Shown in pieces: positions 13,989 through 19,692 of a DNA stretch of 19,692 nt; position 1 is the first letter of the stretch, and each line of letters starts with the position of its first letter. This DNA comes from SAT2750 sp964476375 (GTDB taxonomy: Bacteria > Planctomycetota > Planctomycetia > Pirellulales > Pirellulaceae), in assembly GCA_964476375.1 (NCBI GenBank), contig CAYYZW010000244.1, positions 1 to 19,692 of the forward strand, given 5' to 3'. The notes under the pieces were generated by a model that saw only the letters and a list, made by a program, of their open reading frames with translations, did not search any database and was not told where the DNA came from. The position numbers and the translations under genes are program-made.

Positions 13989-15647
13989 TTAACGGCCTGG
14001 CCGGTCCTTTGGTTCCGTCTCGCTGGCCGGTGGTTCGGTGACCACGGATCGACTCTCGAGGTCGTACTGTTTTCCTTTTTCCAGTGAGAGATGATCTGTT
14101 TCACCCTCTGACGGCCTGGTTCGCCAGTCATAGAAATGAACCTGGCCCTTCCCCATGACCGTCCCCACACTTTGCTGGACCACCAGCGCGGTTGCCTCGT
14201 CGATACCGATTCCAAGCAACTGCGGGTGACGGTCAACCAGGGACGCCATGTCCGGAAAACGGTTCCGCTGGGCGAAGTGCTGGTCCACGGCGACACCGGG
14301 CAGGAAACCGAGGCCGCGGGTATAACCGGGGGCCATGATGTCCAGGTTACCAAGCGGGTTTCCTCGTGCCAGGAATTCGGCCTGGATCGAGGCCCCGGCA
14401 GAACTGCCGCCGATCACCCCGCCACGGGCCAGCACCCGGTGCATCAGCGGGGCCGCCCTGGTCGACTCGTAGGCATCCACGAACCGCCATTGCCGTCCTC
14501 CACCGAACCAGATGGCGTCTGCTTTCTTGAGCCAGCGGAGGTTCTCTGCCGATTCAACGTCTTCCAGGTGCCGTGCCGTCAAAACCTTCACGTTGGTCGC
14601 TCCCGCACGCTCGAAGAAGGCGGCTCCTGCATTGGCTGGAATCGGATCCGGAACGGCAGTCGGCAGGATAACGATCAGGGCATCCGGCCCGCCTGCAAGT
14701 TCAATGAACCGGCTGACCACGTCGGCCGGCATACCCCCTCCACCGACAATCACCAGCGACCCCCTCCTGACCCGTGGGGCTGCCGGTTTACTGGCAGGAA
14801 AAAGAGGTCCGTTCCGATCCCGGGCAAGACGTCGCATCGAGGTCAGGTCCAGTACCTGTCCGGACTTGTAAACAAGCTGCTCTGCCTTGTGATGCTCGGT
14901 CTTTCCCAGGCAGAGCGTGACGGAGCCGGATCCCAGTACACGGATAAAGCGGCCCTCCACGATCAGGGCGGTGGATTCGTCAATCCCCAGTCCCAGCTGG
15001 CGGGGGAACTTGTCGACCACGCCCATCAGTCGGCCGATGCGACCGCGCTGGCTGAAATGCTGGTCGATCACCGTGCCCGGGAGCAGGTCAAAACCGGTCG
15101 AGATGACTGCCTCGGTCCGTCCGGAGGCGATCATCAGACGAGACTGGACTGCCGCCCCGGCAGAGGATCCACCGACCACCCCGCCGCGGTCAAGCAGTTT
15201 GAATAGTTCTTCTTCCAAACGTGTCCCCACGTAAGCATCGGCGATTCGCTGTTGCTGGCCACCTATCAGCCAGACACCGGTGGCCTTGGTCAGCGGCTCG
15301 AGAAACTCCGCGTTATTCGCTTTCTCCCGGTCACGTGTATGAAGCAGCTGCAGCGAGGCATGCGGCTTGTCCTTCCAGGGTGCCAGAAGATCTTCTGCCA
15401 GGGCAGGGTCATCTGCCCGGCTGGAGGCGGTCGGAATGATCACCAGGTGGGCCTCTTTGTCTCCGGCCGTGGCGATAAAACGATCGATGACTGCCGATGG
15501 CAGCGAACCCCCTCCGGCAATCACCAGGGCTCCACGGGCACCCTGAGGGTCCAGCCGCGGTAAGTTCGGGTTTTCACCAGGCAGCGATGCCACCTGCAGC
15601 AGGAGCAGGAGCATGCCGGCGAGGAAATGACGTGGGGATGGTTTCAT
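13989..15647 (-). CDS. Secreted tandem S51-family (cyanophycinase-like) protein
   Basis: A 552-aa exported protein with two S51 peptidase domains in tandem. The signal peptide is at about 1-24 (HFLAGMLLLLLQVASLPG). Domain 1 (about 38-268) has the nucleophile elbow VVGGSSAGAA (Ser162), DQHF (195-198) and GLGIDESTAL (219-228). Domain 2 (about 296-525) repeats them as VIGGSSAGAS (Ser416), DQHF (455-458) and GIGIDEATAL (479-488). S51 members such as cyanophycinase and peptidase E use this serine to cut beta-aspartyl or aspartyl bonds. Single-domain enzymes are about 230-280 aa, so this is a fused duplication, and both sites look intact. The domains differ enough to suggest different substrates. 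The ATG overlaps the dehydratase stop (ATGA). No cyanophycin synthetase is in the window, and export argues against degradation of stored internal cyanophycin. The C-terminal 25 residues are charged and probably disordered. Confidence 0.88.
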   Translation of the reverse strand: MKPSPRHFLAGMLLLLLQVASLPGENPNLPRLDPQGARGALVIAGGGSLPSAVIDRFIATAGDKEAHLVIIPTASSRADDPALAEDLLAPWKDKPHASLQLLHTRDREKANNAEFLEPLTKATGVWLIGGQQQRIADAYVGTRLEEELFKLLDRGGVVGGSSAGAAVQSRLMIASGRTEAVISTGFDLLPGTVIDQHFSQRGRIGRLMGVVDKFPRQLGLGIDESTALIVEGRFIRVLGSGSVTLCLGKTEHHKAEQLVYKSGQVLDLTSMRRLARDRNGPLFPASKPAAPRVRRGSLVIVGGGGMPADVVSRFIELAGGPDALIVILPTAVPDPIPANAGAAFFERAGATNVKVLTARHLEDVESAENLRWLKKADAIWFGGGRQWRFVDAYESTRAAPLMHRVLARGGVIGGSSAGASIQAEFLARGNPLGNLDIMAPGYTRGLGFLPGVAVDQHFAQRNRFPDMASLVDRHPQLLGIGIDEATALVVQQSVGTVMGKGQVHFYDWRTRPSEGETDHLSLEKGKQYDLESRSVVTEPPASETEPKDRPGR

Positions 15648-17653
15648 TCGAGTTCCTTGCTCGTGGCCTGTTGTGCTGCTTCCAGCGCCTCAACAATACG
15701 ATCCACATCATAAACACACCCGCCCCAGGTACCACCACCGAGACGTTGCATGGCAGCCCACAGGCGTGTGTCGGCCGGCAGATCCTCATCCGGCCCCAGG
15801 TCAGGTCGTGGAGCCCGACTCTCCAGGAGTGCTGTTCCGCCCTCCACCGATATGACCTGGCCCTCTTCGACGACCAGGTCGACGGAGCCTGAAAGCGTGT
15901 TGCGATCCACGATAATCTGGATCATGTCTCCGTCCTGGACCTTGCCGATCGGGCCGCCTGCCAGGGCCTCGGGGCCGACATGGCCGATACATGCGCCGGT
16001 GCTGACCCCCGAGAAGCGGGCGTCGGTGACAATGGCCACCTCGCGGCCCCAGGAAAGGAACTTGAGGGCCGAGGTAAGCTGGTAGGTCTCCTCCATGCCC
16101 GAACCGAGCGGGCCACGGCTGATCAGGACCAGGATATCCCCTGCCTGGATCGACGTCTCCCCTTGCCCCTTGATCGCAGCGATCGCATCCCGTTCGCGGG
16201 TAAAGACTCGTGCCGGGCCGGTCTTGCGGTAGACACCATCCTCATCGACCACCTCCGGATCGATGGCCGTTGCCTTGATCACCGATCCCTCGGGGCAAAG
16301 GTTCCCACGGGGGAAGCAGACGGTGCTGGTAAGACCTTTTTCATGGGCACGCTGCGGGTGGAGAATCACGTCAGCGGGATCCACACCGTCCTGCCGGCGA
16401 AGTCGTTCCTGCAGGGCCTGGCGGCGGGCCGATTGTTTCCAGCCGTCGAGCACCTCTCCCAGTGGAAGACCAGTGGCCGTCAAGGCGTCGAGTTTGAGCA
16501 GGTCCAGCGCGGCCAGGTGGAGCATCACTTCCGGGACACCTCCTGCCAGGAAGAAGCGAATCGTGGGATGGTACTCGGGACCATTGGGGAGTACGTCGAC
16601 AAAGCGGGGAACCGACTGGTTGACACTTTGCCAGTCCTCCACCGTTGGTCTTCGGCAACCGGCCGCGAAGGCGATAGCCGGAATATGCAAAAGCAGGTTG
16701 GTCGAACCTCCACAGGCGGCATGCACGACCATGGCATTGTGAATCGCGTCATCGGTGAGGATGTCTGCTGTGGTCAGGCCCTGCTGATCCAGGTGCTGGA
16801 CAGCCCGGGCACTCTTGACCGCGGTCTCCAGCCATATTTTCTGTCCGCTGGGCGCCAGTGCCGAATGCGGAAGCGCCAATCCGAGTGCCTCGGCGACAAC
16901 CTGGCTGGTCGCCGCCGTCCCCAGGAACTGGCAGCCCCCCCCGGCGGTGCCACAGGCTCGACAGCCGGCCACCGAGGCATCTTCCAGGGTGATCTCCCCG
17001 TGCACGTAGCGGGCCCCGATGGTCTGGACCTTGCCCGCATCTTCCCCTTCTTCCGGCGGTAGCGTGACGCCTCCGGGAATGATGATCCCGGGCAGGCCGG
17101 GCAGGCCGGCAATCGCCAGCATCATGGCCGGCAGGCCCTTGTCACAGGTGGCCACTCCCAGCAGGCCCCGGCGCGTGGGAAGTGAGCGGGCCAGTCGCCT
17201 CAGGACCGTGGCGGCATCGTTGCGGTAGGGCAGGCTGTCAAACATGCCGGTCGTCCCCTGGGTTCGCCCGTCACAGGGGTCGGAACAGTAGGCGGCAAAG
17301 GGGACCGCGCCATCCTGCTTCAACTGCCGTGCCGCGGCCTGGACCAGCAGGCCGACTTCCCAGTGACCGGTGTGATAGCCAAGTGCCACGGCGGATCCAT
17401 CGTCGGCCCGGACCCCTCCCTGCGTACTGAGCACCAGGTACTGGGGCCCCAGCAGGTCCTCGGGGTTCCAGCCCATGCCCGCGCTCTGGGTGAGACCGAA
17501 AAGGTCTCCACTGGACCAGGTGCGGAGCATCTCGTCGGTGAGTGGCAGGCTGCCGGTCGGGCCGGCGGCTGTCGTCTCGACCTCCAGCTCAGCGGGATCC
17601 TCAAGCTCCAGCAGACGGGAAAGATGGTCGGACGTGGGGGAGGGATCGGTCAT
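15644..17653 (-). CDS. yjhG: Sugar-acid dehydratase of the YjhG/YagF type (IlvD/Edd superfamily)
   Basis: A 669-aa cytoplasmic iron-sulfur dehydratase. It follows E. coli YjhG (about 655 aa), a D-xylonate dehydratase, along its whole length: SGDLFGLTQSAGMGWNPEDL, SDPCDGRTQGTTGMFDSLPY (124-143), GVATCDKGLPAMM (166-178), GGGCQFLGTAATSQVVAE, FGGSTNLLLH-like ACGGSTNLLLHIPAIAF, and near the end ITDARFSGVS-like VTDARFSGVSTGACIGHVGP. Fe-S ligands are probably Cys127, Cys170 and Cys241. Enzymes of this type turn an aldonate into a 2-keto-3-deoxy acid. The N-terminal first 25 residues are an extra Leu/Glu-rich stretch. ATG 17653 overlaps the stop of the membrane gene, and its stop overlaps the S51 start. 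No 2-keto-3-deoxy acid aldolase or kinase lies in the window. The subfamily is secure; xylonate as substrate is inferred. Confidence 0.92.
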   Translation of the reverse strand: MTDPSPTSDHLSRLLELEDPAELEVETTAAGPTGSLPLTDEMLRTWSSGDLFGLTQSAGMGWNPEDLLGPQYLVLSTQGGVRADDGSAVALGYHTGHWEVGLLVQAAARQLKQDGAVPFAAYCSDPCDGRTQGTTGMFDSLPYRNDAATVLRRLARSLPTRRGLLGVATCDKGLPAMMLAIAGLPGLPGIIIPGGVTLPPEEGEDAGKVQTIGARYVHGEITLEDASVAGCRACGTAGGGCQFLGTAATSQVVAEALGLALPHSALAPSGQKIWLETAVKSARAVQHLDQQGLTTADILTDDAIHNAMVVHAACGGSTNLLLHIPAIAFAAGCRRPTVEDWQSVNQSVPRFVDVLPNGPEYHPTIRFFLAGGVPEVMLHLAALDLLKLDALTATGLPLGEVLDGWKQSARRQALQERLRRQDGVDPADVILHPQRAHEKGLTSTVCFPRGNLCPEGSVIKATAIDPEVVDEDGVYRKTGPARVFTRERDAIAAIKGQGETSIQAGDILVLISRGPLGSGMEETYQLTSALKFLSWGREVAIVTDARFSGVSTGACIGHVGPEALAGGPIGKVQDGDMIQIIVDRNTLSGSVDLVVEEGQVISVEGGTALLESRAPRPDLGPDEDLPADTRLWAAMQRLGGGTWGGCVYDVDRIVEALEAAQQATSKELE

Positions 17654-18288
17654 GGAGAGTCACTCTTGTTTCGTCGCTGGATTTGCTGGACCACCAGGGC
17701 CAGGATTACCGGGATGGCAATACTGGCGGTTAGTGCCAGCCAAAGCCATTCCATCGCACCGGCATAATAACCGATCAGGGAGTAGCCCGTGGAGAGGATC
17801 AGGTTGGAGACCAGCATCGGCACCAGGAAACGGCGCCAGTGGAGCCCGTGCATGCCGCTCAGCAGGACACTTGCCTCGGCCAGTATCGGGACGCCACGGG
17901 TGATCAGGATCATGCCGGGTCCAAAATGATGATTGATTTTTTCTGCCCGCTCCAGGTCCTTTTTCTTGGAAAGGCGACGGACCAGCGGCCCTCCAAACCA
18001 GCGGGCCAGCCAGTACCCCAGGCCGGCACCAATCGTCATGCCGACCATGGAGGCCAGGCTTCCCACCAGCGGCCCAAGTTTCACCCCTCCCATCGTGCTG
18101 ATCAGGCTCGAGGGGATGGGAAGCAGGATGTCGGTGGAGAGAATCAGGATCACGAATGACGCGGACAGGTTCTCGTTGATGATCCCCTGGATCCAGGAGT
18201 CCAGTGCCTGGCCAAAAAAAAGGAATGGGACGACCGGTACGAGCAGGACGAGTACCAGCAGCAGCAGGGGACGCCAGAGGTCACGCAT
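17650..18288 (-). CDS. VTT-domain (DedA/TVP38-like) membrane protein
   Basis: A 212-aa integral membrane protein of the VTT (SNARE-associated) family; DedA relatives act as lipid flippases for undecaprenyl phosphate or phospholipids. Hydrophobic segments lie at about 7-26, 42-62, 70-97, 134-146, 153-175 and 180-200. The re-entrant loop motif is TDILLPIPSSLISTMGG (52-68), where the acidic residue and PxPS pattern match the family, and the second half has TRGVPILAEASVLLSG (130-145) in the place of the usual RxxPxxR motif, with Arg131 kept and the second arginine replaced. It is the first gene of the six-gene operon and overlaps the dehydratase start. Its link to a sugar transporter operon is unclear. 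The ATG at 18288 has only a weak ribosome binding site. Confidence 0.85.
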   Translation of the reverse strand: MRDLWRPLLLLVLVLLVPVVPFLFFGQALDSWIQGIINENLSASFVILILSTDILLPIPSSLISTMGGVKLGPLVGSLASMVGMTIGAGLGYWLARWFGGPLVRRLSKKKDLERAEKINHHFGPGMILITRGVPILAEASVLLSGMHGLHWRRFLVPMLVSNLILSTGYSLIGYYAGAMEWLWLALTASIAIPVILALVVQQIQRRNKSDSP

Positions 18289-18354
18289 GCCAGGGCCTGT
18301 CAGGTGGAAGAAGAGTCCAGGTTCGGCCGGCCATGATGCTGGCGACCGTCGCCT

Positions 18355-18382
18355 ACCCTATCAAAAACAGGTCGACGAGCAA
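18355..18382 (-). promoter_or_regulatory. Possible promoter of the six-gene operon
   Basis: On the minus strand TTGCTC (18382-18377) and TAGGGT (18360-18355) are 16 nt apart, about 60 nt upstream of the membrane-protein ATG. Both boxes are weak. The 18289-18527 region holds no gene; nearby is the palindrome GGCCGGCC (18325-18332). Confidence 0.25.
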
Positions 18383-18482
18383 GAGACCGAAGAATCGTTG
18401 CCTGCCAACCAGGGAGAACCGTCCATGACGCCCAGGCCGAGCCAGCTTCACAAAGGAGATGCCCCTGGGGAGATGGATGGGA

Positions 18483-18488
18483 TATACT
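18483..18488 (+). promoter_or_regulatory. Possible -10 box of the TPM gene pair
   Basis: TATACT is a good -10 hexamer with no clear -35 (18454-18466 has no TTGACA-like sequence). It predicts a transcript start near 18495, which supports the ATG at 18528 as the start codon rather than the ATGs at 18459 or 18495. Confidence 0.35.
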
Positions 18489-18527
18489 CGTGCCATGGAC
18501 AGGAAACCCTCGCGGAGCTGGGAAAGT

Positions 18528-19484
18528 ATGCTGCGGTGCCTTCTTCGTGCTCTGGTGGTTTGCTGGGCTGTTGTTTCGCAGTTGCCGGCCGCGGAGGTCA
18601 GCATTCCTCCCGTGCCGGCGATCAACGGCAGTGGAGAATTCGTACAGGACTTCGCCAGCCTGCTGATGCCGGCCCCGGCGGAGATGCGTGCCCGCGTTTT
18701 CAGGGCACAGCAAACCGCCATGGAGGACCACAATACGCCGATCATCCTGGTCACCATCCACCGCATGGCTGCCTTTGGTTACAGCGGGGAGGAGATCCAG
18801 CCGTTTGCCCAGCAGTGGTTTGACGAGTGGGAGATAGGTACCGAAAAACAGACCGGTGAGAACCGGGGGATCCTGCTGCTGATCTCCAGGGCCGATCGGA
18901 AAGCCCGTATCGAGCTGGGCAAGGACTGGGGCAGGCGCTGGGATGGGCATTGCCAGCGGATCATGGACGGGGCGATCCTGCCACATTTCAGGAACGAGCG
19001 TTACGAGATGGGGATCATTGAGGGGATAGAAAAACTAGCCGCGATGGCCAGGCTGGGGCCGGACGGGACGATTCCACGCAGCCACTGGTACGAGGCCCCG
19101 CTGGATTTCATCAACACGTATTTCGGTGAAAGCCGGGTGGGGATTTTCTCCTGGAGCCTGTTTCCGGTACCTGTGATATTCATTTTCTTTGCCGTCGGCC
19201 TGATCAACATCATCTATGGCGTGGTCCAGGGGAAACGAGTTGCCATTTATTGCGGACTGGCGATCTGCGGACTTGCCGTCATCACTTTTGTCACGATCGG
19301 CCTGGCAGTCATTTACGCACTGATTTTCCACCGTGAGATGTTCTACCGCAGGACCCCTGCCTTTGGCGTTGCCGGGGAGGGAAGCGGTGGCTGGGGCGGC
19401 GGTGGTGGAGGGGGTGGCAGTTTTGGCGGTGGTGGATTCGGAGGTGGATCCAGTGGTGGAGGCGGAGCAAGTGGCAGCTGGTAA
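18528..19484 (+). CDS. TPM-domain membrane protein with glycine-rich tail (YgcG-like)
   Basis: A 318-aa exported membrane protein. The signal peptide is about 1-22 (LRCLLRALVVCWAVVSQLPAA). The TPM domain runs from about 25 to 172: FVQDFASLLMPAP, ILVTIHRM, then ENRGILLLISRADRKARIEL (111-130), a family hallmark. Hydrophobic helices at about 206-232 and 238-266 follow, then a tail (about 280-318) almost wholly Gly, Ser and Phe, the low-complexity end common in YgcG-type proteins. TPM domains are known in photosystem II repair (TLP18.3/Psb32) and otherwise are of unknown role; phosphatase activity has been claimed for some. I chose ATG 18528 for the signal peptide and GGAG 10 nt upstream. ATG 18495 would give a longer n-region and is possible. 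The gene is divergent from the six-gene operon, and a second TPM gene begins inside its last codons. Confidence 0.82.
   Translation: MLRCLLRALVVCWAVVSQLPAAEVSIPPVPAINGSGEFVQDFASLLMPAPAEMRARVFRAQQTAMEDHNTPIILVTIHRMAAFGYSGEEIQPFAQQWFDEWEIGTEKQTGENRGILLLISRADRKARIELGKDWGRRWDGHCQRIMDGAILPHFRNERYEMGIIEGIEKLAAMARLGPDGTIPRSHWYEAPLDFINTYFGESRVGIFSWSLFPVPVIFIFFAVGLINIIYGVVQGKRVAIYCGLAICGLAVITFVTIGLAVIYALIFHREMFYRRTPAFGVAGEGSGGWGGGGGGGGSFGGGGFGGGSSGGGGASGSW
19385..19480 (+). repeat. GGT/GGA simple-repeat tract encoding the glycine-rich tail
   Basis: About 95 bases of repeated GGT, GGC and GGA codons with few other triplets. Such tracts can expand or contract by slippage, so tail length may vary between strains. 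The tract also contains the GGAGG (19458-19462) that serves as ribosome binding site for the next gene. Confidence 0.7.
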
Positions 19485-19692
19485 GAGAAGAAGAGGAGTC
19501 CGCCTGGTGCTGGCCGTGCTGCTGGTGCTGCTTGCCAGTCCGGCCGGCCATGCGGGAGAGATTCCCCCGGTTCCGGCAATTGACGGAACCGGCGAGTTTG
19601 TCCATGACCTGGCCGGGGTGCTCTATGTCCAGGATGTTCCCCAGGGCCAGCACAGGACGATCTTTGATACCCAGAAGATGGCCTTTGAAGAG
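19471..19692 (+). CDS. Second TPM-domain protein, 5' part (continues beyond window)
   Basis: The frame reads from GTG 19471 to the window end, 74 codons. The N terminus MAAGKRRRGVRLVLAVLLVL is a signal peptide with a basic n-region, cut probably after PAGHA at about residue 28. The next part, GEIPPVPAIDGTGEFVHDLA, is nearly the same as the start of the mature upstream protein (SIPPVPAINGSGEFVQDFA), so the two are tandem paralogues. GGAGG (19458-19462) lies 8 nt before the GTG, which overlaps the upstream coding sequence by 14 bases, so the pair is translationally coupled. No ATG is available near this point, which supports GTG. The similarity to the first copy falls after VLYVQD, and the aligned part ends in KMAFEE at the window edge. 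Whether it too has a glycine-rich tail cannot be seen. Confidence 0.75.
   Translation, partial: MAAGKRRRGVRLVLAVLLVLLASPAGHAGEIPPVPAIDGTGEFVHDLAGVLYVQDVPQGQHRTIFDTQKMAFEE

Noticed and set aside
14136..15206. A 356-codon plus-strand open frame.
   Set aside because: It is antisense to the tandem S51 gene, which has signal peptide and both active sites; the frame has no domain and no ribosome binding site of note.
15980..17062. A 360-codon open frame on the plus strand.
   Set aside because: It lies wholly opposite the YjhG-type dehydratase, which is conserved along its length. The antisense translation has no recognisable domain and is an effect of high GC.
17088..17110. A short direct repeat of GGGCAGGCC units.
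   Set aside because: It encodes GLPGLPG within the dehydratase and is explained by codon use; no sign of a mobile or regulatory repeat.
1..19692. tRNA, rRNA, CRISPR, insertion sequence or phage genes.
   Set aside because: Looked for cloverleaf-like arms, regular repeat-spacer arrays, transposase or integrase motifs and terminal repeats, and saw none.

Overview
The window looks like a chromosomal segment of a planctomycete, most likely near the Pirellulales. The clearest markers are a TIGR03009-type secreted protein (a family I know only from planctomycetes), a mitochondrial-type PTPMT1-like phosphatase, and an NfeD-NfeD-flotillin cluster with a large secreted/membrane protease-like NfeD. The DNA is GC-rich, and GTG starts and tight overlaps are common. 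I see no tRNA, rRNA, CRISPR array, phage or transposon gene, so this is ordinary chromosome carrying several interesting modules. Taxonomy is inferred from gene content only.

Left part (1-3190): the 3' two thirds of a SufS cysteine desulfurase converges on a PTPMT1-like phosphatase. That gene is divergent from a small HAD phosphatase, which is followed by the TIGR03009 protein with its own extended -10 promoter and a leader hairpin. Centre-left (3233-7705): a plus-strand membrane-microdomain cluster contains a large NfeD with two ClpP/crotonase-like domains that both lack catalytic residues, a short NfeD, a strong 17-bp-arm hairpin, the flotillin FloA, and an unrecognised 151-aa protein. A beta-hydroxyacid dehydrogenase (7786-8703) follows; its stop codon shares a CTAG palindrome with the stop of the converging SMP-30-type lactonase.

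Centre (8700-10772): a minus-strand pair of secreted enzymes (esterase, then SMP-30/gluconolactonase-like protein) is divergent from a 29-codon gene for an extremely basic peptide (10683-10772). That gene has a good ribosome binding site and is too short for most gene callers. The 190-bp region between them holds an 11-bp inverted repeat and a hairpin.

Right part (10842-18288): six minus-strand genes form one tightly coupled transcription unit in the order VTT/DedA membrane protein, YjhG/YagF-type sugar-acid dehydratase, secreted tandem S51 (cyanophycinase-like) protein, ABC permease, solute-binding protein, ABC permease. Three junctions are ATGA overlaps and the others are 2 and 14 nt. No ABC ATPase is present. 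The set suggests uptake and dehydration of a sugar acid or related sugar, together with an unexplained secreted S51 enzyme. On the far right (18528-19692) two tandem TPM-domain proteins lie divergent from this operon. The first has a glycine-rich tail, and the second starts inside the coding sequence of that tail and runs off the window.
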